DNA of 64,000 nucleotides, from the NCBI GenBank assembly GCA_900770395.1, contig CAAGKM010000046.1, forward strand, positions 62,001 through 126,000, given 5' to 3'. This DNA is from an uncultured Prevotella sp. GTDB taxonomy: Bacteria; Bacteroidota; Bacteroidia; Bacteroidales; Bacteroidaceae. Every line of letters starts with the position of its first letter. Positions within the stretch are counted from its first letter, which is position 1. Shown here in pieces: positions 28,854-36,802 of the stretch. The translations under genes and the position numbers were made by a program. The notes beneath the pieces were generated by a model, which saw only the letters and a program-made list of their open reading frames with translations, did no database searches and was not told where the DNA came from.

Positions 28854-29657
28854 TTACTCACATCGCATATGCTGCAGAGTGCTCTGGTATGTTTGCCCTC
28901 CGTGTGAGCGCACTCCATTGGTAAACACATCCCAGGAGCCCGCATCGGGTCCTGACTTGAAACCCGTCTCACCCACAACCGTTTCCGTATAAACACTTTT
29001 CGTGCTTCCATCGGGCATGCGCTCACTGACAGTCTGCCCGTAAAGGACGTTTGGCGGTGCCACCACACTCACGTTGAGCATCTCCTCCGACAGTCTCTTT
29101 GACAACTGCTCGGCGAACGAGTTATCTCCCTTTGCGGCGTTACACGAGTGTATCACAATGGGGAATGGCGTCTCGAGCGCATTAATGATGTGATGATAGC
29201 CCTGCATTTGCTGGATAATCAGCTCTGCCGCCTGCTCTGCGTTGAGTTTCTTCCCGTCAATGCTGATGGTCTGTGTGCTGCCGTCAGGGTCAGTGATGCC
29301 ATGGGCGATGATGTGGAATGCCGGCGCGCTCTGACCATAGGCGTTCATTATGTCCTCCGCATTGCGGCTTATATAGTCGTCGTTAGTGTCCGACAGTGAG
29401 AAACTGATGCTGCGCAAAGTTGGATCACACTGCATAAAGCTCTCTTTCCCGAAGTCAGAGCGTATACGCACGTTCACCTGCTCCCCATTGCTCAGAGTGT
29501 AGCAGGCAGGTGTCGTGGTTAGTTTTGACCGTGCCGGAAAGCACTTCTTGTATGACAGTATCTTTTGGCGAAGCTCCTCAATCCGCCCGTTGTCCTGCGC
29601 CCGCAGGGTTATAGGAAACAGCAAAAGCAGGCATGTCAGTAATTTAATTGTTCTCAT
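28854..29657 (-). CDS. Secreted caspase-like (His/Cys dyad) protein, last gene of a secreted operon
   Basis: The 267-residue protein has a signal peptide (MRTIKLLTCLLLLFPITLRAQ). The segment APAFHIIAHG (His119-Gly120) followed about 50 residues later by IVIHSCNAAKGDNSFAEQL (Cys172) fits the hydrophobic strand-His-Gly ... strand-Cys layout of caspase-fold peptidases such as the C80 or clostripain groups. Ser/Thr-rich and Gly-rich loops (QTVSERMPDGSTKSVYTE) follow. The fold assignment is by eye and no protease activity is shown. It is 11 bases after the preceding gene; all four genes of this operon encode exported proteins. Confidence 0.6.
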   Translation of the reverse strand: MRTIKLLTCLLLLFPITLRAQDNGRIEELRQKILSYKKCFPARSKLTTTPACYTLSNGEQVNVRIRSDFGKESFMQCDPTLRSISFSLSDTNDDYISRNAEDIMNAYGQSAPAFHIIAHGITDPDGSTQTISIDGKKLNAEQAAELIIQQMQGYHHIINALETPFPIVIHSCNAAKGDNSFAEQLSKRLSEEMLNVSVVAPPNVLYGQTVSERMPDGSTKSVYTETVVGETGFKSGPDAGSWDVFTNGVRSHGGQTYQSTLQHMRCE

Positions 29658-29668
29658 CTTTTTGCATT

Positions 29669-30496
29669 TTAGTCAGTATTACAATCCAGGCAGGCTCCAA
29701 GCTCGCCTACCGCTTTCTCAAAGGCTTTGAGACGTTTGCTGTCAACGTCCTTGTTCTGCTCTTTCTCACTCTTGTCTTTGTTGTAGGCATTTTTAGCATC
29801 AAAGAATGCGCCGTAATACTCATGCTCCAGTTTTGAGGATGGAGTAATACCGTTGCTCTTCGCCTTGTCAATGTCCTGTTTCGGCTCAGTATTGAGAAAA
29901 TCCTCGTCACTTTTGCCTTTCCAACCGTATTTATGGTCGCTCGTCACGGCGTTATACAGCTGAGCTCTCAATGTTTCAAGCTTAGCTTTTTTCTCGGCAA
30001 AATCCTTCTCGTTTTTTGCCCGCTCAATGAGTATGTGCTGCATCCTTTTTTGTTCTTTCTGGGCAACTATGTTGAACTGCCTCTGCTGGCTTTCGTCTGT
30101 TTGTTTGATACAAGCCCTGAGGTTTAATCCCTTTATTTTCAAGTCTCCGCCTTCGCCGAATATTGAAGCCGTCAACACATACAGCTCCTCATTGGAGAGC
30201 TTGTCGATATTGTCCATGATGTGTCTGCTGAGCAATACCTTATCACCTAAATCTGATTGTATCAGTTGATCCACCATGGATTTTGTGCTCGTCCCCGATT
30301 TGTCTGAATGATATACTGAATCCATGAAAGCGTCCATTTTTCTTTTCCACATCAGTATTCTTGCTTTTTCCTTGTCTTCCTTTGTCCAGTACTTTTTCAC
30401 CTGTTGGTTGACAGGCTGACTTGTTGTCCGCTCAGCATACAGACTGAGTGGCATTGCCATCAATACCGCCACCATTAATAATAGTAGATTTTTCAT
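29669..30496 (-). CDS. Secreted helical protein of unknown family
   Basis: A 275-residue protein with a signal peptide (MKNLLLLMVAVLMAMPLSLYA) and an almost wholly helical, charged body. The stretch from about residue 135 to 185 (QTDESQQRQFNIVAQKEQKR ... ERAKNEKDFAEKKAKLETLR) looks like a coiled coil. It ends in a Cys-containing tail (GACLDCNTD). I do not recognise a family. It is third in the operon, 10 bases after the previous gene. Confidence 0.6.
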   Translation of the reverse strand: MKNLLLLMVAVLMAMPLSLYAERTTSQPVNQQVKKYWTKEDKEKARILMWKRKMDAFMDSVYHSDKSGTSTKSMVDQLIQSDLGDKVLLSRHIMDNIDKLSNEELYVLTASIFGEGGDLKIKGLNLRACIKQTDESQQRQFNIVAQKEQKRMQHILIERAKNEKDFAEKKAKLETLRAQLYNAVTSDHKYGWKGKSDEDFLNTEPKQDIDKAKSNGITPSSKLEHEYYGAFFDAKNAYNKDKSEKEQNKDVDSKRLKAFEKAVGELGACLDCNTD

Positions 30497-30506
30497 AATT
30501 ATTTTT

Positions 30507-31298
30507 TTATTCGTTATTTTTAATCTTGTTCTCTATCTCTTTCACTTTCTTGTCCGTCATCTGGCCGATTTCCTTGTCCATGTACTCCACGAGGAAGTCA
30601 TACTCCTCCTTGCTAAGCGAGTCGGGGTCGTCGTTGAACCTGCGCAAAAGCTCCTCATAGTCAAAGTTTGGCTTGTTGAAGTCGATAAGCCCGTCAGTGG
30701 GATTTACCTTTGGACCCTTATCTGTTTTTTTGCTTTTGTCGTTATACGCTTCCCTGTTTTGCCTTGCCATATCCTTGCCGTCGACAGATGCCTTGTAATT
30801 TCCGTCGCTGTTAATCACGCCCATTGCCCTATTGTATAAATCTTCTGTAAATTTATGCGACTCTGCAGCTCTTCTGATAGCATCATCAGTAAGAGCTTTG
30901 TCACGCTCTGCGTCAAAATGGCGTCTTCTGGGTTTGTAGCCATTGCCTTTGTTTACAGAACTTTTGCCTATGCCGCTTTTGCTCGGTGCCCGTCTCCTGC
31001 CGTTGCCTGGTGTGACGTAGGCTCCGTATTTTGCCTCGCGCCTCTCCATGACTTTCCTCCTCAGAGCCTGTTTCTCAAGAATCTCAGGATCTGAAATATT
31101 CACGTCGTTCCAATGCTCTTTCAGGAACTTGTTGAATGTTGTCACCTTGCCATTGCCTATTCCCACGGCAATGTCGCTCTCTTTCCCACTTTTTGTGTTA
31201 TGTTTTGAGGTACTTATGTCCTGTGCTGTCTGTGCGGCGGCGTTTGCCTGCCACATCACCAACAGCATTGCCGTCAGCAGAAATTCTCCGTATTTCAT
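30507..31298 (-). CDS. Secreted basic, low-complexity protein of unknown family
   Basis: A 263-residue protein with a signal peptide (MKYGEFLLTAMLLVMWQANAAAQ). A basic, Gly/Arg/Lys-rich middle (GNGRRRAPSKSGIGKSSVNK, YKPRRRHF) is followed by an acidic, helical C-terminal part (DYEELLRRFNDDPDSLSKEE). It is probably largely disordered. No family is recognised. It is second in the operon, eight bases after the MORN-protein gene. Confidence 0.6.
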   Translation of the reverse strand: MKYGEFLLTAMLLVMWQANAAAQTAQDISTSKHNTKSGKESDIAVGIGNGKVTTFNKFLKEHWNDVNISDPEILEKQALRRKVMERREAKYGAYVTPGNGRRRAPSKSGIGKSSVNKGNGYKPRRRHFDAERDKALTDDAIRRAAESHKFTEDLYNRAMGVINSDGNYKASVDGKDMARQNREAYNDKSKKTDKGPKVNPTDGLIDFNKPNFDYEELLRRFNDDPDSLSKEEYDFLVEYMDKEIGQMTDKKVKEIENKIKNNE

Positions 31299-31306
31299 AA
31301 ATGTGT

Positions 31307-33127
31307 TTATTTTACAGGTTTACCGTCTTTAAACTCTCCCTCATGTATAAGCACGTTATTTTCCCACAGTTTGCCGTAGCCGTTAAACTTGCGGTCCTTT
31401 ATCTGTCCCTCATACATGTATTGCTTATTTTTCTTTTCCCATTTCAGAGTGCCCTCCATCGGGTCAACCAGCTGCGACAGCCATGTGTCGATGTCTGATT
31501 TTGGCTTGCTTGGAGGCAACTCTCCCCATTGCATCTTTGCAAGCGAGGCGGGCTTTTCATAGAAATAGATGAGGAAGCGCCTGAGTCCTACCCTATTTCT
31601 TATTCTGTATAACCCATTAAAACGGACATCGCCCAGTTCTCCAAATCCTCTCAGCAAGACATCCTTGTGAAAGATGTCCTGATACTTTGAGCGGAAATCC
31701 AGGTCTATCTGAATATCCCTACGCATAGTCTCGTCGAGCAAAGCCTCAGGCACAGCGTCAAGCCGCTTTTGCAGTATGCGTGTCAGCCGTTGTGTCATAT
31801 AGTGGTTTGCGTAGCATGCCGCTTTGAAGTATTTGTATCCTCCCGAAAGTTTGTCGAACACCTCATCCACTCCCTGCGGACGCTGCTGAATGGAGTCTGT
31901 CACCTCTCGGTTCCTGTCCCTCAGATAAGTGTCCACGTCATCCACATCATACGGATAGGCGCAAAGGTCTTTCACATACGGCTGTTTAAACTTCTCGGGC
32001 GATTGTCTGGTAAACACAAGGCTGTCGGCAGGTGATATTTTATATAGGTATATGGATTGAAAATTGTGCTCCTCCGATGTCCCTTTTTGCGAGCTTTCAG
32101 TAATGTCGATATCTTCCCTGTCCAAACGTACTATGCCAGGAACAATTTCTGTCAGATAAAAATTGTCGAGCGTAGTGTAGTTTACCGTTTCAGACAGTAT
32201 TTTTGCCAATCCTTGTGCCATTGCTCCGCTGAGCTCAGAGGATAGCGAGGCAAATGCCGCCCCCGCAGAGTCTGGTTTCTTTCTGTTTCTCACTGCGATT
32301 GAGCGTGTCATGGCTCCCGACCATTGATTGCCCGCTTGGGCAACGGCGGCAGCCAGACGCTGATTGCCTTTGTCCAGTTTGCTGTAGCCAAAGAACGCCG
32401 CAATTTTCCGTTCCTCAGGGCTGATTACTATCTCTTTTGTGCCTAATTCCGGATAGTTATATTTTCCAACAGGCCGTCCCTGACTGTCATACACCATTTT
32501 CAGATGCCAATAGTAGGCAATGGCGGGATTTTTTCTGATGCTGTCGGGCATGATGTCTATGAAAACCAGCGGCTCGAGAAACTGCCCCACCTCTGCGCTC
32601 ACCCATGTTCCCTGCATTCGTTCCTTGAAGCCATGTGTGTATTCCCTTATTATCTCCCTGCGCTGTTGAAGTGTGTGTATAGTCTGGTCAAGCTGGCGGT
32701 TTGGCGCAAGCGTCGCCGCTGCCTGCTGCAGTCTCTGGATATTGAGGTCGAGATAAGCGCAGTCGCGGGCATTGAATGCGATGTTGCCTAAAATCACGCA
32801 TGCGTTTGCCACTACGGTCTTGGGAGTATGTGGCGATGAAGCCAAAGCCTCAAGCGTGCGGTCGGCAAAAGCCAGCTCCTTGTCGGGAATGCTGTCGTTG
32901 GAGTAAATATCCTTGCAGAATCCCAGCAGCTGCTCATGCCAGCCGTCAGTGTTTTTGGCATCCTGCTCAAGCAGTGAGAATGATGTTGCAAAGTCTCCAT
33001 CCATCGCAATGTCGTGGAGTATCTTGTGAGCCATCACAATTTTGTTGTCTTGCGCTTGCACTTGTACGCATCCCGGCAAAAAGAACAATAATTCAATTAG
33101 GTTTGTTTTAAAGTTTGCCATATTCAT
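31307..33127 (-). CDS. Secreted protein with C-terminal MORN-like repeats, first gene of the secreted operon
   Basis: The 606-residue protein has a signal peptide (LIELLFFLPGCVQVQAQ; either ATG at 33127 or 33121 could start it). A long helical region of unknown family occupies most of the length. The last ~50 residues hold MORN-like units (YEGQIKDRKFNGYG, HEGEFKDGKP), which usually bind lipids or partner proteins. The start codon sits only about nine bases after the T-run of a predicted terminator in the leader, so translation of this operon depends on reading through that site. Confidence 0.65.
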   Translation of the reverse strand: MNMANFKTNLIELLFFLPGCVQVQAQDNKIVMAHKILHDIAMDGDFATSFSLLEQDAKNTDGWHEQLLGFCKDIYSNDSIPDKELAFADRTLEALASSPHTPKTVVANACVILGNIAFNARDCAYLDLNIQRLQQAAATLAPNRQLDQTIHTLQQRREIIREYTHGFKERMQGTWVSAEVGQFLEPLVFIDIMPDSIRKNPAIAYYWHLKMVYDSQGRPVGKYNYPELGTKEIVISPEERKIAAFFGYSKLDKGNQRLAAAVAQAGNQWSGAMTRSIAVRNRKKPDSAGAAFASLSSELSGAMAQGLAKILSETVNYTTLDNFYLTEIVPGIVRLDREDIDITESSQKGTSEEHNFQSIYLYKISPADSLVFTRQSPEKFKQPYVKDLCAYPYDVDDVDTYLRDRNREVTDSIQQRPQGVDEVFDKLSGGYKYFKAACYANHYMTQRLTRILQKRLDAVPEALLDETMRRDIQIDLDFRSKYQDIFHKDVLLRGFGELGDVRFNGLYRIRNRVGLRRFLIYFYEKPASLAKMQWGELPPSKPKSDIDTWLSQLVDPMEGTLKWEKKNKQYMYEGQIKDRKFNGYGKLWENNVLIHEGEFKDGKPVK

Positions 33128-33135
33128 TAGATTAT

Positions 33136-33302
33136 AAAAAAGGCGTGCACCATTCTTTCCGCTTGCCTTTACTTCTGGTTACCGCCAAGTGACCTACACG
33201 CATAACAAGCAAAGAATGGCTCACGCCTTATAAGCGTGAACCTTCAGTCTGCTTGTTCTCATGCGTTGAATATTGGCGGTATTCGAAGTAAAGAGAACAA
33301 GA
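33136..33302 (-). promoter_or_regulatory. Structured leader RNA with switchable terminator (copy 1)
   Basis: In the minus-strand transcript five nested helices form one long hairpin (plus-strand pairs 33167-33175:33285-33293, 33179-33187:33273-33281, 33198-33203:33261-33266, 33205-33211:33250-33256, 33218-33226:33234-33242). The descending strand of the top helix can instead pair with 33142-33158, giving the hairpin GGCGTGAGCCATTCTTT/AAAGAATGGTGCACGCC followed by six U residues (33141-33136), a canonical terminator nine bases before the gene. The two folds are mutually exclusive. A second copy with compensatory changes is at 40683-40850. The ligand or trigger is unknown. Confidence 0.72.
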
Positions 33303-33667
33303 GCTAAAAGCTCAATATGTTTTATTTGTTCATTTCAACTTTTTACGAATGGAGACGCTTTGTTGTTAATATCTTGCAGCTCATCACTGCTGTTTATATT
33401 CTCAACTTGCGGAATGCATCCTCCTGGAGGGTTGCGGTTCCCAATTAATGTCGGCAGCATTCAGCATTGTTTGAGCCTGTTCGTCACTGCTCTCACTTGC
33501 ACGACATCTTCTCTTAGCGTTCCTGTGTCATATCTGTTTTCGACCTCCTATTTTTAAATGGTTATTATTTCGTTGATTTATCTATTTGCGTGCAAATTTA
33601 CGAATTAAATTTGAAAAAGCAAAATTTTGGTGTAGTAATTTTATCGCAAACAAGATTTTTTGAGAGA
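33138..33667. repeat. Repeated promoter-leader region, copy 1
   Basis: This stretch matches 40684-41088 over nearly its whole length (long identical runs at 33297-33362 versus 40845-40913 and around the promoter). The main difference is about 140 extra bases at roughly 33363-33506. It contains no convincing gene. It holds the promoter, a long 5' UTR and the terminator switch for the operon to its left. Confidence 0.85.
33593..33623 (-). promoter_or_regulatory. Promoter of the secreted-protein operon
   Basis: On the minus strand TTTG (33623-33620) and TAAATTTG (33600-33593) are spaced by exactly 19 bases. Transcription would start about 460 bases upstream of the first gene. Confidence 0.78.
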
Positions 33668-34125
33668 CAAAGGTACAGATGGCGTAAAAATAATTCTGAA
33701 AAATTCCCACATAATTTTTTTTCATTCTGGAGAAGGGAAATGAAGAATTTATACATTTTTAAACCAGAAAGAAGTGAAAAAACGGCGAAAATTCAACGAT
33801 GCTGGAGAAACACTTAAGCGTTTGGAAAGTAATACTTAAGTGTTTCTCGAGCAACACTTAAGTGTTACAAAAACAACAGTTAAGCGTTTGAAAAGCAATA
33901 CTTAACTGTTACTGGTGGATTATTTTCAGAAAAGATTTATATCATTTTGTAACATGTTGACAATCTGCATATTACAAAATTGACGAAAAATGCGTTTTTT
34001 TGACCGAAAAGTGGGCTCGGTTGTGAGAAATCAAGTCTCAGAAGGTCTTTTGTCATTATAATTCTGAATTTTTCATTTATATTTTCCACACTATATCCTC
34101 GGTCCGGCAGCAGTCTCATAACGCC
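33664..34125. repeat. Dispersed ~450-bp repeat, copy 1
   Basis: From the GAGACAAAGG at about 33664 to the ATATCCTC at about 34100 this matches 61190-61640 at high identity with scattered substitutions. It has no ORF of note. It contains five palindromes at 22-bp spacing and abuts the end of the leader repeat. Confidence 0.8.
33809..33910. repeat. Array of five 14-bp palindromes at an exact 22-bp period
   Basis: Units of the form AAYACTTAAGYGTT start at 33809, 33831, 33853, 33875 and 33897, each separated by eight variable bases. The spacing of two DNA turns puts all centres on the same face. The same array, at the same period, occurs at 61339-61440. Confidence 0.85.
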
Positions 34126-34220
34126 TGTAACCATTTTTTTTGATTAATTTTACGGAAATATACGAATTTTTAATTTACATCATGATTAATGGCAATCCTG
34201 AACAAAAAATGACTTTATTT

Positions 34221-34251
34221 TTTGCCCGTTAAAAAATAATATTTACCTTTG
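34221..34251 (+). promoter_or_regulatory. Promoter of the 495-residue unknown protein gene
   Basis: TTTG (34221-34224) and TACCTTTG (34244-34251) are separated by exactly 19 bases. Confidence 0.78.
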
Positions 34252-34257
34252 CCGACA

Positions 34258-34411
34258 ACGAGACTAAATCCGGACCGTCACACGGGCTCCGTAATTCCAT
34301 GGAATTGTCCTCCGTCTCGTATATAAATCATTTGCCGTATCAAAAACAGGACAATTGTGCAGGTGAGGGTAAATGCCATATAAAACCGATATTGGATATT
34401 GGCCTTATATG
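34258..34411 (+). promoter_or_regulatory. Structured leader of the 495-residue protein gene
   Basis: Just after the promoter ACGAGAC (34258-34264) pairs with GTCTCGT (34314-34320), enclosing CGGA/TCCG (34271-34274, 34288-34291) and AATTCC/GGAATT (34293-34298, 34301-34306). That is a three-way junction. AATTGTCC (34303-34310) can alternatively pair with GGACAATT (34349-34356). A further hairpin CATATAA/TTATATG spans 34377-34411. No T-run follows, so it would not act by simple termination. Confidence 0.45.
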
Positions 34412-34458
34412 AGATTTAACTTATAAGTAACTTTATTATTAACTTAAATTTTAATGAT

Positions 34459-35946
34459 ATGGAAAAAAATGATTTTACAAGAGAGGAGAATTATCCCCTG
34501 ATGAGCATGCCGAAGAAAGAGCATTTGGCATCTGATTTCGACAAGAAGTGTGAAAAACTGAACAGCTGCATCCAGCATGTTTACGACTTCTTTATCTGGT
34601 ACAGCGACACATCAAAGCCATATGACGATGAGATATTCGCCACCATCTGGCTGGAGCGTATGTTTCTGAATATCCTTGACCTGACCCACGAAATCTACAA
34701 TATGCGTGACAAAAAACTTCATTGTCACAACACAGACATGTTCAAGAAGCAATTGGAAAACATACGCAAGAACATCTGCAAGGGAATGCGGTACATAAAA
34801 AAGTCGGGAACAAACCTTGCGGATGAGATGAAAAAAGACCCGCAGTGGATTACCGCCAGACGGCAAAACCTTATTGAGAGTTTCAGGCAGCATGCCGTGT
34901 GGCTCCTGCAAGTGACCGCCATGCCGCACAAGAGGATATGCGCAGAGAGGCTTCTTGACGAAATGGCGATAAACTACGACATGCGCATGTTTGGATGCAC
35001 GGGCGACAGCTTTGAGCAGCATGCCAACATGGTGCTCAACGGATTTGTGCTGCTGGCATGCCCGTCGGCGCAGTCTGACGACACTCAAGTGCTGTGTGAG
35101 CTTTTCAACAACACCATGACGGAGCTTGAGAAAATGAAAATGTGGAAAAGCGCATTTGGGGCATGGAAACTTGACATCGTGGACGCATACGAGATACGTG
35201 ACATAACGGATAACGGCTCAAAGATGAGATTTCTAAGGAAAATATGGAAATTTCTGGATGACAAGGAGCAGGCGCTGCTGAATAAATACGGGATATCGCA
35301 CGCCAACACACGCTATGAGAGCGGAAAATCAGCCATGTGCCAGTACATCAACGAGAACATTAACGGAAATATGGCGGAAAACTCTGCACACATGGACACA
35401 TACGCTCTTCAGCAATACCTGTCGTTTGTGAGCCAGAAACAATATATTATATCGGAAATAGACCGCCTCAGGGAGCATCCGACGCTATATGGCAGGGAAG
35501 AGCCGCCAAGCCAGGAAGAGCCAAACAAGGAAAGGAAAAAGCGCCATCTGTTTAAGCAGCAGGTTGACCGAAAGCTGTTGGCAGAATGCATGAACGAGGT
35601 TTACTGCCGCTTTTATGTTGACACCGAAACCCGTGAGACACTGCAAGGCAAAAACAGGGATCTGATGGCTTACCTTTATATAATATGTGACCAAGAGAAG
35701 TATTTTGAGAATGCGGAACGGGTGACGTTCTGCAAATTCTGCAAGGAAGAAGTGTGCATGCAGACAAATACTACAACCAGAACATTCCACAACCATCTTG
35801 AGAAACTGGATATACTCTATAGAAACGTGTGCCACTGCGCATCACAGACGGCGGACAAAGCCACGCAAGACAATTACCAAAAAATTCTGAGAATTTTCCA
35901 TGGTACAAAAAAATATGAGGAATTCAGAAAAACCATGAACAGCTGA
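34459..35946 (+). CDS. Unrecognised 495-residue cytosolic protein
   Basis: No signal peptide or membrane segment is visible. The protein is helical and charged, with a middle stretch HANMVLNGFVLLACPS that is the most hydrophobic part. A basic linker (NKERKKRHLFKQQVDRKLL) at about residue 360 leads to a C-terminal domain with a cysteine cluster (TFCKFCKEEVCMQ) and a segment TTTRTFHNHLEKLD reminiscent of a helix-turn-helix, but I cannot name a family. It stands alone, with its own consensus promoter, structured leader and strong terminator, between the repeat region and an HU/amidase pair. Confidence 0.75.
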   Translation: MEKNDFTREENYPLMSMPKKEHLASDFDKKCEKLNSCIQHVYDFFIWYSDTSKPYDDEIFATIWLERMFLNILDLTHEIYNMRDKKLHCHNTDMFKKQLENIRKNICKGMRYIKKSGTNLADEMKKDPQWITARRQNLIESFRQHAVWLLQVTAMPHKRICAERLLDEMAINYDMRMFGCTGDSFEQHANMVLNGFVLLACPSAQSDDTQVLCELFNNTMTELEKMKMWKSAFGAWKLDIVDAYEIRDITDNGSKMRFLRKIWKFLDDKEQALLNKYGISHANTRYESGKSAMCQYINENINGNMAENSAHMDTYALQQYLSFVSQKQYIISEIDRLREHPTLYGREEPPSQEEPNKERKKRHLFKQQVDRKLLAECMNEVYCRFYVDTETRETLQGKNRDLMAYLYIICDQEKYFENAERVTFCKFCKEEVCMQTNTTTRTFHNHLEKLDILYRNVCHCASQTADKATQDNYQKILRIFHGTKKYEEFRKTMNS

Positions 35947-35998
35947 GACCCAAGCCTCAGGAAACACCTAACTATAAAAGGGTACTTTAACAGCATAT

Positions 35999-36036
35999 AG
36001 GGAGAGCCGCATCCGCCGTGGCTCTCCCTGTTTTTT
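35999..36036 (+). terminator. Intrinsic terminator after the 495-residue protein gene
   Basis: AGGGAGAGCC (35999-36008) pairs perfectly with GGCTCTCCCT (36020-36029), followed by G and six Ts. Confidence 0.9.
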
Positions 36037-36076
36037 CCATATTACACTATGAAAAAAAGTGGAAAATTTCCATCGG

Positions 36077-36108
36077 CTTGCAAAGCCCTGTTTTCTGTTG
36101 TACCTTTG
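36077..36108 (+). promoter_or_regulatory. Promoter of the HU-like gene
   Basis: CTTG (36077-36080) and TACCTTTG (36101-36108) are separated by 20 bases; the -33 part is one base off TTTG. It leaves a 5' UTR of about 110 bases. Confidence 0.6.
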
Positions 36109-36227
36109 CCGTAGAAACAGTGAGACACAAGCTGCAAAAACAGCAAGTAGAAGCTGCGGAAAACATCAAGTCCGGACGATGTGTGAGAAAAAACAAAATT
36201 GTTAAACCCCTAAAACATTTAAAGATT

Positions 36228-36698
36228 ATGGGACAGATTAATTTGAAAACATGCCAGAAGCGCATTGCGTACAAACAGAATGATGAGAAATATTTTCTCA
36301 CAAGTTCAGAAACCTACAGCCGCATCAGCAACGACACCCTCATAGAGCTCTGCTCGGAGAACAGCGGTATTCCAAAGGCACAGATGGCATCAGCATTCCA
36401 TGCACTGGAACAGCAAGTGAGGGAATTCCTGTTCAACGGGCACAGCCTGGAATTGCTGCGACTCGGAACCATGTATCTCTCAGTTTGCGCTAAGGCTACA
36501 GAGACAGAGGACGAGGCAGGTGCAAAGGCAGTGAAGCGCGTAAGCGTGAAGTTCCGCCAGAGCAATAAGCTGCGCGACCTGATCAACAGCAACGTGAAGC
36601 TGGTGAGCCAGATTGAGAAAAAGGCTGCTGACAACGGCTCGCAGGAGGACGGCGGCAACACCGACAACCCTGGAAATACCGGCAACGAGGAGTGGTAA
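36228..36698 (+). CDS. HU-like DNA-binding domain protein
   Basis: I chose the ATG at 36228 (156 residues) because the further-upstream in-frame start at 36018 would overlap both the terminator and the promoter. The core (SNDTLIELCSENSGIPKAQM, FHALEQQVREFLFNGHSLEL, LRLGTMYLSV, VSVKFRQSNKLRDLIN) follows the HU/IHF fold as found in Bacteroidetes HU-like proteins. A low-complexity Asn/Gly/Asp tail ends the protein. It is followed by an amidase gene, a pairing seen repeatedly in Bacteroidales genomes; why they go together is unknown. Confidence 0.82.
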   Translation: MGQINLKTCQKRIAYKQNDEKYFLTSSETYSRISNDTLIELCSENSGIPKAQMASAFHALEQQVREFLFNGHSLELLRLGTMYLSVCAKATETEDEAGAKAVKRVSVKFRQSNKLRDLINSNVKLVSQIEKKAADNGSQEDGGNTDNPGNTGNEEW

Positions 36699-36722
36699 AA
36701 ATACTCTGTGACTCTCGATTCT

Positions 36723-36757
36723 TTCCATCACCCGCGCAATGCGGATGATGGAAAGAT
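36723..36757 (+). terminator. Hairpin between the HU-like and amidase genes
   Basis: CTTTCCATCA (36723-36732) pairs with TGATGGAAAG (36748-36757), with an inner CCGC/GCGG. Only a short T-stretch follows, so it may only lower read-through to the amidase gene. Confidence 0.5.
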
Positions 36758-36802
36758 TTTGAAAACACTTCATCGATCAACTTTTTTAAAACATCAAACA
36801 CT

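Noticed and set aside
33128..33600. Inverted repeats that might flank an invertible phase-variable promoter
   Set aside because: The promoter lies outside the paired segments in both copies, and there is no invertase gene. The compensatory changes fit an RNA fold better.
33809..33910. Looked like a CRISPR array
   Set aside because: The units are 14-bp palindromes with 8-bp spacers at a 22-bp period. CRISPR repeats and spacers are much longer, and there are no cas genes nearby.
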